Assembly: GCA_004369085.1 (NCBI GenBank)
Contig: ML210198.1
Span: 114,564-178,563 of the forward strand
DNA: 64,000 bases
Source: Coprinopsis marcescibilis
Lineage: Eukaryota; Basidiomycota; Agaricomycetes; Agaricales; Psathyrellaceae
Direction of reading: 5' to 3'
Shown: positions 9,869 to 23,506 of the stretch, one piece after another
Layout of the letters: each line of letters starts with the position of its first letter
Position numbering within the stretch: the first letter of the stretch is position 1
Notes under the pieces: generated by a model
What the model was told of the DNA's origin: nothing
Database searches by the model: none
What the model saw: only the letters and a program-made list of their open reading frames with translations
Translations under genes and position numbers: made by a program

Positions 9869-12800
9869 ACACCAGCTATCAACGGACAGCTGTACTTGCG
9901 GCTTTTCACGGAGTATGTGCTTAAGAGCCCAATAGAATCCAATCTGACATTCATAAACTTGAAACAAACTAATGTTCACCTGTCGCCGAGGAGCCCAATC
10001 CACACGGATTCCTATCTTCCGGCCCCCCCTTTCCAATTCAATTCAAAGCTCAATGTGGCGCATCACCCTTATGATCGCGTTGCTCGTCATTCTCCTCGAC
10101 TGATGCGCCTTCAAGCTACCTGTGCACCTAGTCATCGTCGGCCATCATAATCCAAGCACTTCGTTTTTCGCAAATCTGGAGCTCTCAGCATGCTCGGCCA
10201 CCCTCAGGTCCCTTCTTGTCCCGTCTCAAATGCACATCTTTCCCAATCCTGATGGTATGTGAAAAGTAGACTTGCGAACCAGTTCATCTTCCTCGCATTT
10301 GGATCTGCGGTTCGAAACGTTCCAGAGTAAGGTACTATATCGGTATCCCCTCGCCCCGCGTCCTGATTAATTGCCTGCTGCGCCAGTCCTCCTTTTGGTC
10401 CAGCCCAGACCTATCGCCTGCAATGTGATCGCAATGAATCCTGGCACACGCACACATGCCCCTGAACAGGCAAGCGGTACCCACTGAATCATCGTCCTCC
10501 ATCCCTACAGTTGTGACTTTGGACTTCCCCATCATTCAACAGACCAGAAATGTACCATTTCGTCACCGCCTTCACGTCCAAGCCGTCCCGCCTGTCGCGA
10601 AGAGTCTGTTAGTACCAGTCAGCATTTTCCCAACTCCCATATAGTCAAATGTGATTCCACGCCTAATGATACTACCGACAACGAGTGTCAACGACATACG
10701 AATGTAGACATCAAATCAGCCCCAGGAGTATCTCCACAAGCGAGCAGCTGCGCTTCGCCATGCGTTGGTTAGCCACATCAAACAGAAATTCCCAGTCCGG
10801 AACGCCATGGCACCCTCACTGTTAAAGGCTTTCTTCATCTTCAACACAAGATCCTCAAACGTCAAGCTATCAATTGCAGCCCAGTGGTGGGGCCACCTCA
10901 GTTATCGGATGATCGCTATCTCAAACCGTCTATCCCAGCAGCCGATCCTGCAACCGAATTAGATCGGGGAGAAAACTCCTGGCTCCTAGGCTATGCGATA
11001 TGCTATGCCATGTCGTCAACCAACTTCCGGAATCCTGCAAGTAATTCGCCTGGAAGTGTATGATCCTTTCAGTCAACGACTCGACGTCGGCCAAACAAAC
11101 ACTGCTAACAAGTAGAATTTCTGGTGCAATTTGTTGCTATTACTTGCTTATTCGGCCTGACGACCTTTGCCAGTCGACTCGATTCGAAGATACATGATAG
11201 CACACGTCCAACTTGATAGGTCTCTTTGATACTAGCGAAGGCACAACGTCAACAACATCGTGCACGGTTATCACGGCGCTTTCAGCATTTTTACTTTAGG
11301 TCATGCCAGCGCAGCGACGGTGGTATCAACGAATATTAGTATCACAGTGTAGGTTCAGCGTTGTCATTAGAAATACCTGACGCCCAATTTGGGCTGCCAA
11401 CTGCTCGCCCTCTGGGTTACTGGTAAACTTGTTACTTGATCGATGATTTTGACAGGAACACGACCACCCGATGTTGCTGGGGCAATTCTGCTACTTGTAA
11501 CAGCGCTTGAAGCGCGCAAAGAATAAGCACGACACCGTCGGGACCGCACAAACTCAAAGCTTGCGCTCTATCCGCGAATTTAGGAAAGGCAAGGCTATAA
11601 GAGGCAGGTGCTGTCGTAACCTCTGAATCTGTGCAGTTCTCAAATTGATAGGAAAACCAATATGGTAGTCTGCTTCATTTGCACGGGCGTGGGCATGTTC
11701 TATGGGAAGGGAAGTAGACGCTCAGACAGATACCGCTTGCTCGTCTCGTTTCATCGCAGTTTTGTCGCGCTAGAATCGGGTCAGTCGCGATACGTTCTGA
11801 TTCAACTCCGCACTCAACCCAACATAGATTGAAAAAGTACTGCATCCACAATCATCCTCACTTCGCTCGGCGTCCGAGCTTCCATCGTCTCTGGATACTG
11901 AACAGACCGCTTTATGGTTGCGCGGTGTACAGGCACGGTTGTCAAGTCTGATACTGCTGACATTGTGATCAGTGTCGCAGCATGAAGCTGTTATCGGCGC
12001 CCACAGTTACATTTCCCAAAGGGCTAGAAAGGGGGCCTATCGTCCTGCGTCCACAGTAGCGGAAGGCATCAAGGTTCAGCCCGGGTATCAGAGTGCACAC
12101 ATTTGCAGAGACAGCTTCAGACAGGTTTAAGCGACATTGCGCCGCGAAGATGCCAATTGGGCTACATTGGGAGGCGGGCAGAAACGTGAAGCCTGTCTGA
12201 GTGTTTGATTCATCTCAGTTGGCGGCCATGGGAAAAGAAAATGTGAAGGATATACACATGGAGGCTACCCCGAAGAGTCAGCCTGTCAACTCGGTGATAT
12301 TGCTCAAGTTGGCTCTTTTTATCGCGTTAAGGTTGCGTGCTTTGCGGGAAGGCTGAAGTGGTATGCAGTGTAGACGGGCCTCAGAGGCGGTAAATGCATG
12401 TGAACTGCGAAATTACCCAGAGCGAACATACCACATAAAAAGCACTTGTGCTAAAAGTGAGGTGAAAAACATGGAATCCACGTCATCATTGTTCCGTCGC
12501 CGTCTGGGACTCGGATTTCTGGGGAGAATGTGAGAGCCTGAGCCGACACCTTGACAATGAACTAAAGTGGGATGTATGTAGGTAGTATTTATGCATCGTT
12601 ATGTGGATCTGGCGACAGTCACTTGCATTGACAGTGATGGACATCGGGGGTCGATGGTCCAGATGTTGAATAGACGCCGCGAGAGCTGCAGGGACGAAAA
12701 TGGTTACCTTCTGTGAGGTCCGAGTTCAAGTGATAGGTTTGCAGGCGACAAGAATAGTGGAGAGAAAGAGACCTTGGGCGATGCAGTTGCGAGGTGATCG

Positions 12801-15800
12801 GTGCACCGGTGAGCTCTCGCCCGGTTGAACTTCCAAGAAATTACTCATATAGTAAATAGGTAGAGTAGGTCCAAGGTGAGAAAACAAGATTATTCAAATT
12901 TGGTTTGTCCTACGGTGAACCGGTATGGCTTGTTCTGGCGATGAATACGACAGAGGCTTGATGAATCTGTAGAAGGGACATGCTACGTATAATTCGGGCA
13001 CTGTGCTTTATCGATGCACACTGGCGATTCAGATTGGGCTCAACCATTGCGATGAAGTATTTGGACAGTACCCCTGAGTTTGACTCATCACGGATCGAGG
13101 TTCTCTATGTCGCGGAGCATACAATTTCAGGGACCCACTGAGGGTAGCAATGTTTACAGCATAGGCTGGCTCAACATAAGCACGATAGCTTGGAGGTGCT
13201 TCAAGCAAGGGGTCAGTCACAATGCACCACATGCTCAGTATCAGCGTCTTGCAACCAACTCAGGACACTGGCCAATGTTCTGGATAGACCATAAGCCAAC
13301 TTCTTTCTGGAGGTAATAATTTGGTACTAATAATGCCGCCACCCAGTACATTTCCGGTGATCAATTCAAGGGTTAGATTACCGTATCGCCCACTTCCGAG
13401 TCATCACCCTTGGTGGACGGAATGATCTGAAACAGTATCATGCGCGCATTGGAAAGAGGGATACTCTGGGATACTCCATTCTAAGTTGGGGCGCATCGAC
13501 GGGAAGTCACGACAATAGGCACAGCTGCCTATTGCGGATATGCGTGCACATGCAATGGAACCCCATGTTGACAAGGGTATGTGCTCTCATCTCCGGAACG
13601 ATTCAGAAGGTTAAGCGGTCATCGTAGAGAAGTTTTGAAAGGAACGTACTGCAAGTAAGACCAGTTCGAAAGCACATTTGGAAGAAATAACCTGTTTTCT
13701 TTTTCTTGCAGTTTCCAAACGCGAAAGGATTGGAACTCGGACACTAAGGCGGAGTTTCGCCCAGCCTAACTCATGTCAAATGTTAAATTGTGCATTAGAA
13801 AATTTGTGATGTTAGGTCTCACCAAATGGCAGTAGTTAGAGTTTGAGCACGTTGCGTTTCCGTATGCCGTAAAGAATATGAACCCGTTCTCATATGGGAC
13901 TCAGTCCCGCCGCAAGGATCAAGGGAGGATGAGAATATATAAACCCAACCTAAACTTTAGTTCAGTAAGTAATCAAAGGGAAATCGAACGAGACATGAAG
14001 CAGTGATTTTCACCTTCTTACTGATCAAGCTAGGACTCGCGGTATTAGCAAGTTTGTTGCACAAGGATCCGGGCCCATGATTCTTACACCTTGGTTTCAC
14101 ACCGATTAACCCAGTGTTTTAACCTGGGTTCGTAGGTCAGCGCTTGCCGTTCATACTGCCTATTTATAGACGCTCGCCTTTGAGAAGTAATCCGACGCGA
14201 GTTCATTCCGAGCAAACTCGCGAGGGTACTATAGGAATCGATTAGATAAATATGGAAGTCAATCACGTACCATTGTCGTATCCACCGACGGGCAGGTTGT
14301 GTTTCCAGGCGAACCAATGAATGATGATGCGTTCGCTGTCCTGTCCGCGTCTACAGCGATATGAAATGCGTTTAAGGCAGGTTAAGGCTCAGCATCGCCA
14401 GGCCTCAGGATTCAGAGCGACTCGGACAAGAACTTTAACTGACAACAGACAGCCCCAAAACGCGTGATGCGTGACGTGTGACAGACCGTGACACCCAGGG
14501 CGCGTTACTCCCACGGTCCCGTATCGCCACCAGCCGCCACCGCAGAACTGACTTGGAACCACCCGACGACAAGGTCGCGATACAAGCTCTATAATAACAT
14601 TGCGGATATCAATATCACAACGGGTCGCTACGACACTGCGACTGCTGTCTCACTGACATCCTCGAGACGGTAACTTTGTGCGGCCAGAAGTGAAACGCTC
14701 GCCGAAGTCATTTGATTCACAGGCAGTGAGTTAATGAACTCCTTCACCTTTGGCTGATGCCGTTGAAGTCTCATATCGGAGATGTTGAAAAGGAATACAG
14801 CTCAATATAAAAGCTGCCTACTTGAAATTGGTCAAATCCTCACGAGTTGTGTGCGCACCCACGTCCAATACAAGGATGCTACAGTAGTCCTAGCCAGCGC
14901 TCCCAAGTGTGCAGACTCTGGCTAAAAGCTGTGGAGTCATCATTTGGCCCCTGTTCACACCCACGAAATTGGTGACGCCTGAAGTCCCCAGCGGGCGAAC
15001 GTCTACCTCACGCGGTCGATTTTCTATACTGGCTATCGGCGCGTCGGATGCACCATTCCGTCTTTACGACACATTTCAGCACTACACTCCAGCTCACAGA
15101 GAACGCAGGCTACTACTATTGCAGTATCTCGTGCCGAGAATATTACCACCCACAGTCCTTCCTGCTGGATTTCTCACAAAACATCAGTTCTATCATCCTC
15201 GGTTGCGCTCTCTTGGTTTCCCAGACCACATCGGCTGAAGGCGTTCAGCATTCTTGGTGTGCTTCTTGTGCACCTGCTTAGGGCAGAATTATTCTCCGAC
15301 GTGCTTTTTTAGCGAGGCGTGTCACTTCTAGCACCTTGGGCTACATCAATTATACCGCTTGGAGCTACCCAAGCGCCGACACAGTCTACGGTTTCATCCG
15401 TCCTTTACGATGCCCAACTCTCGAAAAAGTCAGGTGCCGAGCGTGGTTGCCCTGCGCAGAAGGGTTCGTCGGCCAGCACAGGGAACGCCGATGGCGATTC
15501 TAGATTTTCCTTTGACCCCAGACTGGCTCTCAAATATCGTGGATCAGAAGACCCTACATTCTGGTGAACTCGCACTTCGCGGGTTCAACTTGAAGAAGCG
15601 TTTGGTGTGTACAACGCCGATGGCTGCGGGACAAAAGCGCCCCTCTCCGATATTTCTAAAGCTGGGATTCATTTTTCACGATCCCCACCTTGTATTTGGT
15701 CCATCTTACCCTGCCCCAGCCACAGAGGAGCATCGGTCAGGGCAAGTCGTACTATGGAAGTTGCCCGCCCTCGCACTCCTCGCACTCAGCTGTTGCGACG

Positions 15801-16589
15801 GAGTGGGAAACCTTAGCGTTTAGAAGGGACGGTAATTAACCCCTTGGTCTCCCACACATCATCTGCACGAGGCAGACGTTGTGGCGTCAAGGCCTGACCA
15901 CGATTGGAGACTCACTCGTTTTGGCGATCTAACGATCTGAAGATACAAAGCTTCCTAAAGATCATAAAGGCTAGAAATGGCGACGATAGCGGACCTCAGC
16001 ACAAGTGTTGGTCAGGCTGCTACAGCCCTCGACCTGGATGGATCGGGAAGAGATGTCACGGGGCCGGTTCAACGGGGATTCGGGATGTCAACTGAACAAG
16101 AGACGGGTCACCCCGCCCAGATAGGGCACAGGGAGATTCGTCCCTTACGCAAAGCGAGACAGCAGGGAAGTGGATATGTCGCAGACATTTTGCGGTCTCT
16201 GTTCCTAATCGATGTTTATGCGCAGGAGCCTTCTCGGATCGCCTATGTTCCAATCGGCGAAAACATGCTTATCGATGAACAAGATGCGCTGATACTGAAT
16301 GATATCGCGGACTCGTTACAGGTTCACTGGACTTGAGATTGGACTGAAACTGCCTGATGCTTTCCGCACCCCAGTTTTCGCAATGTTTCAACGGATCTTT
16401 TGCGAGGTTTCCTAAAAACACAAATGGGCATCAACATTTAGTTGCATAGGCTTCTACCTTGAACAGGAGTCATATGTTCCACTCACATCATCAATCTGTT
16501 CTTAACAGAGCGGCTAATTGTTTGGATACAGTATGGGAATTCACGAATCTTCGAATCTTTACGTGGGGAGAAATGTCGACGGTACCATG
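9869..16589. other. 6.7-kb stretch without recognisable genes
   Basis: On both strands I find only short frames with no recognisable motif, even when allowing for short introns. The longest, at 15359-15823 and 15977-16336 (plus), have no family signature. There is no obvious terminal repeat or poly-A tail that would mark an intact transposon. It may be a decayed mobile element, a run of noncoding RNA, or lineage-specific genes I cannot see. A TATA-like ATATATAAAC lies near 13935 without an evident gene behind it. Confidence 0.4.
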
Positions 16590-18238
16590 CTACACCGGGG
16601 TGGGCATTCCAAAAAATGGAAGGCTTCTATGGAAGCTTATGCCCGTTCCCATACGCTCCCAGTTTCCGGGTGTAGCCGCTGGAGAGAGCATCAGCTGGGG
16701 ATTCCAATGATAACACAATGCACACACCTCTTCTGGAATGGTTGAATTGGCAAGCGCCATCAACACGCCCTGCACGGGAAATTAAGGGCGGGTAACACAA
16801 GACATCAGGAGCCTAAGGAGCTCACCTTGCCTGTCCAGCCCTCTAAATCGGAAACCTCTGTGGGCGTGATGAAACCTTGCGATGTTCTCGATGCAAAGAC
16901 CATTTGTATGGCCGCAGCTTTGATCGTCGTGTCCCTTCCGGCAAGTGCTGGTTGCTCGCGCTCGACCTGCGTTGTCGATGGAGCGGGTTTCGAAATGACA
17001 GGTTTGACAGCATTGGTGGTAAGCGGTGGCACGGACCCAGCGCCTTCGGATAGATCGCCTCCGGACTGCAGCCCGCTCCAGCACTTCGCCAGATGGAACA
17101 GGTGGAACGTCTCCATCTGTCCGGTGTCCCAGCCTCAGTCATACTCGCCGTTGTGTACAATATCAGGATATATTTATCTCACCTCAAGTGTGCCCACGTC
17201 ATGGATTGACGCTTGGAGCTGTTCAATCAAATGTTCGTTGTGATCTGGAAAGGACGTCTGTCGCCCTTGCGACGAGTAGAAACTAGACAATCCATTGTCA
17301 GGAAAATCATGTTTAAAATAGCGCAAGATTGTCTGCACCTATCAGCAGACGCATTGACGGTGTTTGTGACAATAACGGCCTTAGACTGAGGAGGCTTGAC
17401 GCTCAGAATGGCTTTGTGAATCTGTTGCCAAGACCACCGAATAAAAATCAGAATAAAAAACATCGAATGTTTGTTACGAACCTCTTGGTGGAGTAACGGA
17501 TCTGCCGCGACCTGGGCGCCAGCGATGAACACCGAGAGATAAATTCAGGGTCTCTAGTAAGTATACGGCACTGTCATTCGTTTGATAGTCAGAATACGCA
17601 CAGGCTTGCTGACCCTGTATGCGGGCTCTTGGCAGTTCTCGGGATTGACAAAGTCGTAGTCCACGTTCCGAGTAATGGCGACGCTCGCCTTTGGTAACAC
17701 TACAGATCCAACGGTCGCGCCCTTAAGGCCGCCACAGGAGCCCAACCTTAAAAATTATACGGCGGTGAGGAAAATGTATTGAGGAAAGCCTAAAATGTTT
17801 AAACCTAACGATCAAAAGGTCGCCACTGATGCATTCACGGACCTCCCGAACGAAGAAGTCCATGTTCGGGCTGCCCATTCCAATGCTTACAATGGAGACA
17901 GGCACTCCATTGAAGCGTCCGGTAATGGTCAGAAAGCCACGCTCTGAGGAGAGCACAAACGGCTGGAGATCCTTATCAAGGAGCTTCGCGATTCCTTCAG
18001 CCCTCGAAGGCGAGCCAACAGTGATCTGATAGAAGGCGTCAGCGAGCGCTTTCTCAACCCATAATTAGCTTATGAATTACTATTCTGTTCGCAACTTCTC
18101 CAGGCCTTAATCCCAAGTGGTAGACCCGAAGGTCTGCCGTTCTGGGGAAATCTGTAGTGGGAGTCGTCAGCTCTCATTTTGTGTACGAAACCAAACTTGT
18201 AAACACTACTGACTTGCATCTGTGAGGGTCTGTTTCAT
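16590..18238 (-). CDS. uridine/purine nucleoside phosphorylase
   Basis: Found by joining nine short exons: 18238-18214, 18151-18081, 18025-17805, 17746-17602, 17511-17482, 17421-17339, 17282-17183, 17116-16826 and 16769-16590 (381 residues). The product carries the nucleoside phosphorylase series: FPRTADLRVYHLGL, IITVGSPSRAEGIAKLL, VSIVSIGMGSPNMDFFVRE, RLGSCGGLKGATVG, KASVAITRNVDYDFV, NASADSFYSSQGRQTSFP and LEMETFHLFHLA, then AAAIQMVFASRTSQGFITP. These enzymes split uridine or purine nucleosides with phosphate to give base and ribose-1-phosphate in the cytosol (salvage). Every exon junction keeps frame, which strongly supports the model. The last exon is less sure: after about residue 340 the sequence loses similarity to what I know of the family, and a further intron or earlier end is possible. 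Confidence 0.88.
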
Positions 18239-20801
18239 TCTATCAGCAGCGGTTCTTTGAGGCCGAGTTCGATTTCGATTTCTTTCAAATTTCGCTGTTG
18301 GGAAACCCGCTTGAGAGACGGTGAGAGTCTTATCGGATACTCATCAATGTCCACACCCCGCCTAGCCCAGGTGATTGCCGGGATTCGAAATCCGCGACGC
18401 TCGGCGCTGGTCCTCTGGATGCCACCAGGCAGAACCACGAAGGCCAAGCTGGCCAAGGTACGGCACCTACAGCGGCCATGGCGCAACACGACGCAACACG
18501 ATGCAAGATAAGCGGGCGTTTAATCTCCAATAAGGAGAGATGTGAATGATTTGGGGTTTTCACCCTCGCTTCTGGGTTTACAGCAGTTCCCAGCAAGAAT
18601 TTGCCCCATTTACCCCCCAAGGGCGTACATCGTATATTAACAGTTAAAGTTGAGCGGGAGCAATTTGCTGGATTATACCTTCCGGATTTCTGCCCTTTTC
18701 CCCAACATTATCTATTTTTGAGACTCTGTCCCAGCCCTTCAGGTCAGGCAGGTCTAGCTAGGTCTAGTCGGAGTTGGCCAATGAAGCGAGATAGCAGCGA
18801 GAGTATCATTGATTGTTCCTTGCCTACAGAGGTCAGTGGCTTTGTGGCTTTCCCTCTTTTTCAGGCTGTGGTCAACCAATACTGCACATAGTAGACGAGG
18901 TTTTGAAGTCGCATCACTTTTCAAAACCCAGCGTCTCACCGCAGCATCTCACACCACAGTTGCGCTCGAGTGGATGCGCTGGGTGATCTATATCTGTTCC
19001 AACTTGAACCTTTCAAGGAAGCTCGGGTCGCAAGGCTTTCTTCTCAGACGGCGCCACACCCAACATCAGGTATCGTATAGTGTAACGTTACAAGGAGACT
19101 GAGCCTGGAAGCATTCCGGTTGTTCAAACCCAAGTTCAAGCCGGCCATCATAGAGCTTGGTTGCGACATAAGCTTCCGCCGTTGTGAATGGCGGAAGCGG
19201 GAAATAGCTGGTTGAAACACATATTCATTTCTTCTCGACACCCATCTATAAAACGCTGTAGTAACATACACTTGATCCGATACTGAGCTCATAAGGACTA
19301 GCTCGAGGTATTTCTGCTTTCCGTCGTGGACCTTTGTGGTTACCTCAACACAGCAAACTTACCATTTCTCACGTCACTGGTGGTTGTCTGAAATATCATT
19401 GGTGGCTCGAAGGTTGCTTACTGCCTAGTACCTCTTGCCTGATCGACAGAATCCGCAAAAATCCTCATGTGACGGCTAGGACGGGTGCAAAACGCCCCAG
19501 AGTCGACAGCTCATCTCGCCAAAGCCAGATTACTCTGGTGTAGCGCCGCGGGGGATAGAAAAGTTAAATACAGCACAAACGAGGGCCCCATAGTAGGATT
19601 CCCTTATGGTCGGGTTCCACCTGTTTGCCTTTCACACTCTAGAGGAAAACTCGTAAACATCAGGACCAGGTAGTCAACTTGTGCGCTTGGATAGGGTTTT
19701 GCCGTGCCATTCGGAAGCAAAACCTACATCGCGACGACAACTGACCACGAAGGTTCCCATGATTGTACCCGACCGCACTGTAATAGCCTTATGACACATA
19801 GCTGTCAATGGTTAACATCAGCATCGTGCCACCGTTCTCATCCTGCCGGTGACGTTGAGGCGGAGGTGCGAAGTCACTTGAGCCTATACCCCTAGAAAAT
19901 CAGTCGCGTATGTAGCCAAGGTAGTGCGTATTAACATCGTTGCAGCCCCCACAGTGCGCTCCAATTCTGAGTTTGATGAGCGGAAGGTTGAAGGTGATAG
20001 ATCTGGGTTCCTGGGTAACCACAGATCTTCTCGGGTCAATGCCATCTGGATCTCACCTTGTCTGGATCTCTTTGAAGACCGTATTTGACCTTGTTGTGAC
20101 GACACCCCATTGACCTCGTGGGATTTCAGCTGCGCTGCCAGTGGGAGTCCGGGGGATGATTGCAGCGCAAGTTCAGGACACACATTATCGTGAAAGAAGG
20201 CCAAGATACCCATTAGATGCGCCGAATTCAAAGTTCGGGCTGATAACCTACCCGGATAGATGGGAAATGCGCGCCTCAAGCTGGTGGTTAACCAAAATGG
20301 CCATTGGAAGCATCCTAATGTTCCGGCGAAGTGGCACACAATCAAGAAAGGCCGCTGCTCATCACCCGTTTTGTTCAGGGTTCGAATTCTCGGAAAAGGT
20401 TCGACTAGGTGCAATTACTGGACTCTTGGCGTATGCAGCCCGTGCCTTTTAAGAGGTGCATCAAATCTGGGTATCAACGCTCATTCGAGCCAGATTGGCT
20501 TGACGATCTGGCAAACCAGCCCGTTCGATTACCAATTGAGTTTGGTCGCTGTAGGAAGTGGGATCAGACGTCAAAAGAGGTTCGGTTGGGAGATAGATAT
20601 AGAATATGAGAAAACACAGATCGTATACATAGGCTTCCCTTACGCCATACCTATAACCACCCTCCGTTCTAAATTCCACCCATCCCATCTGAGACTCCCG
20701 CCCAAAGTCTCGATCACATTGGGGCTTTCACGACGCATATCCTTTCGTCACAGGTTCCTCTCTCCACACTGGCTATTCATTCCTCTTCCATTGAACACAC
20801 C
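18239..20801. other. intergenic, nothing recognised
   Basis: Overlapping short frames exist on both strands (for example 19884-20414 minus and 20260-20865 plus), but none shows a domain motif, a plausible splice chain or a good start. The right end must hold the promoter of the HMG-box gene. Confidence 0.4.
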
Positions 20802-22267
20802 ATGCACGGTTACTCACAGTCTATGTATGGCCATGGCGAGCGAAGGAGTTTACGTTCAAATTTAAAAGGGCGAGACGAACGCGCCTCGCTATCAGGCTCC
20901 GATGACGGGCATTATGGGTACCACGACTCCATGAAGGGGGATGAGCTCGAAGGTAAGATATGATTTACAGCTAGTAGCTCTAGACATATGATTTACAGCC
21001 CTGCCAGGTGGAGCCGATCTTAGTTTAACCTCTCAAACTCTCAACGCCGATGGCACGCCCAAACGTCCTATGAACGCTTTCATGATCTTCGCTAGGCGGC
21101 GGCGTCCTCAAGTCGCGGCCGACAATCAGGCGTTGCGCACCGGTGAGGTTAGCAAGTTGTTGAGCAAAGAATGGAGCACAATGCCTACCGTGCGTTTTTT
21201 TTGTCTTTTATCTTATTTAACAGGCACTCATTTAGTTTTTACAGTCAGAGAAACAATTTTACCAAGAACAAGCAAAACTGCTCAAGGATAATTTCAATTC
21301 GAAATATCCCGACTATGTTTATCGTCGACGACCCAATAATTCGAGGCGCCGTCGTCGATCTGATGCTAGTAGACCAGAAGGCGATCTTGGGGAAGATGGA
21401 GTATCCCCAGATTCACCTATCGATGGGGAAGACCAATTCGACGGTGCCAGCGACCACCACCCTTATTCCCGCACACTAGATTCACCTGCATTCAACGACA
21501 CGTCAAACATCAAATATTCGGGTCGCCCTTCAAGTCAGCCCTTCCCTCCAAACGACCTCTATCTCAGGAACAATGGAACCCAACCAGGTCGTGGTCAACA
21601 TCCCCTCCCAGCCTACGAGAGGTTAGGTCAGAGTAGCGGGCTTCACCCACATGGAGCCTCTTCACGAGCCAATGGGTACGGGTATCAGCAAGATTCGTCA
21701 ATCGGTCTAGGAGGCGAGATGCACTCGCATCCTTCATGGCAGCCACGCATTGGGAGGGAGTCATCGAACTCAAACTGGGTTGGAATGCAGGATCGCGTTA
21801 ACCCCAGTCTAGATCTCAAGCCGCTCGCGACGTCCAACTCCGGAAACTGGAGTAGCTCGCCAACGTCAAGCACAAGTTCCACCAGCTCGCATAATCTTTT
21901 CGCCACCCTGACATCTCCTTTCAACCCGGGATCAGATCACTCTGGGATGACAGCCTACCAGCCAACATCCTCTTCGAATTCACATTACTCTTCCCACATG
22001 CCTTCATCCGCCTCGCATTCCAGCAGAAACTACGATCCCCGCGGTACATCCATTCTATCTATGAATGAATCCATGGCGGTTTACTCGGCGCGAGACACTG
22101 CCCGAGAGCTTCCACCCATGAACTCGATCTCTGGGTTTTCATCGCACTCCTCATCGAGTGGCGCTCACCTAGGCGCCTCGCAGAATTACTGGCCGAGAGA
22201 CTACTATTCGAATCGACGCAATGATCTGGGCCTTGTCCCTGTCCTCAGTTTGAAGGACGAGTCGTAG
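20802..22267 (+). CDS. HMG-box transcription factor
   Basis: Predicted 454 residues; exons 20802-20952, 20999-21189 and 21245-22267. The HMG box covers about residues 71-141: PKRPMNAFMIFARRRRP, then LLSKEWSTMP, then FYQEQAKLLKDNF and YPDYVYRRRP, ending in a basic SRRRRRSD run that probably serves as nuclear localisation signal. PMNAFMIF is the sequence-specific MATA/SOX-type signature. The remaining 300 residues are Ser/Pro/His/Tyr-rich and probably disordered. Basidiomycete relatives control mating, pheromone response and fruiting (Prf1/Ste11-like) or hypoxia (Rox1-like); the sequence does not say which. Intron 1 contains a duplicated acceptor sequence (see repeat entry). Confidence 0.88.
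20958..20999 (+). repeat. duplicated 3' splice-site sequence inside intron 1 of the HMG gene
   Basis: The 14-mer ATATGATTTACAGC occurs at 20958-20971 and again at 20986-20999, 28 bases apart, within a 46-nt intron and its acceptor. Only the second copy leaves a usable intron length. It is probably a small tandem duplication that created the present acceptor or intron length. Confidence 0.7.
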
Positions 22268-23506
22268 TCCATAGGCGTCTATCATTTTGCTTAATTATTC
22301 AACTTCGCTTCCGTTATGATGTACATACTATGCTCCACTATTATTTGCTCGGCGCTGTCCTCGTCCTCCCACTTCCTCCGAATCGCATACACCGCTTTAC
22401 ACATTGGCTTGTTTGATTGCTATGACCTGTCTGCCAATTACATTAGTCATGAGGGACCTTTGAATACCATTCAATCATGTCAATTCAACACCGTTCGACG
22501 GATCTAAGTCCACGCGATTGTACCAAACATGCCTTTTCCCAGAGTTTCTCCGTGGCATCATCATTGTATTGAAGCTTATTGCCGGCGGCAAACCCATCAA
22601 TTGAATCATGAATTTGATACCCGCGCACGGTAACTGAATTGACTGAAGGTGCACATGAAGTTAGAAGGTAAGAGAGGCGCTGGATTGCTTTCAGAGTTAT
22701 GAATGCGGGGAACATCAACGTGACATTGTTCCTTTTAAGCGCTCGAGCGCTTGGGTAGCTGGAGTGTGTCCGAATCCGAGTCGGGTAAGGGCCATCTCCT
22801 CAGTACTTACGCATCTCCCGTGTATTAATGTCATTATCCTGCTTCACCTTCAATCAAGATTAAACAGCTATTACGGTGCAAGGAGTTCCTTTGGCGACTT
22901 AGTAATGTGCGAAAGCCCCAGTTGGGTGTTGTTGCCTTGGTCATTCAAGTTAAATCGAGTCGTCAGTTTGAGTGTAGTAGGTATGCTATAGGGCTCTGTA
23001 TATGATGAGAGTGATACAGCTCGGGCGCCCATAATCCGCCCGAGCATCGCCTTGATGAGGGATTCTAAAAGATGGAACGCAGACGAAGGTGATACCACAC
23101 AGTGCGCACCTTTTTGGTGACTATCCCCAGCTATCCCCCCTTGCGCTGAAACACTTCCCACGCGGGCTGGGGTCAGGATCAGCTAAATGGGCGGGTTATC
23201 CAGTTATCTCTGCTGCTGGTGACCTCGAAACAGACAAATGCAAACCCTTGTGACTTCTACCAACCTCCTATCGTCGTCAAGCTCCTCGGCAGCTGCGCGG
23301 CAGCGGAAGATGCCGAAGGATGGCCCCTGAGGTTTCATCGGCTAAAACCTCGCCGTATTGCCGTATAGCCGAGCCACCACACTGCGCTTTTGTGTGGCTC
23401 TGTGTTTGAAGCTCGTGAATTTACAATATGCGTTCATGACCCAAGATCTATTAATGGATTGAAACTATTAGCTGACTTGTTCCATCTTTTGTATCTCTAC
23501 TCTATC
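22268..23506. other. intergenic, nothing recognised
   Basis: Contains the HMG gene 3' end and the reductase promoter. Short frames on both strands lack motifs. No RNA gene or repeat was identified. Confidence 0.4.

Noticed and set aside
15359..15823. 154-codon frame in the gene-poor region
   Set aside because: Composition and order look random, and no splice chain extends it.
19884..20414. 176-codon frame on the minus strand
   Set aside because: No motif or paralogue. It overlaps other chance frames on the plus strand.
20260..20865. 201-codon frame upstream of and overlapping the HMG-box start
   Set aside because: It reads through the HMG-box first exon in a different frame and shows no domain signature.
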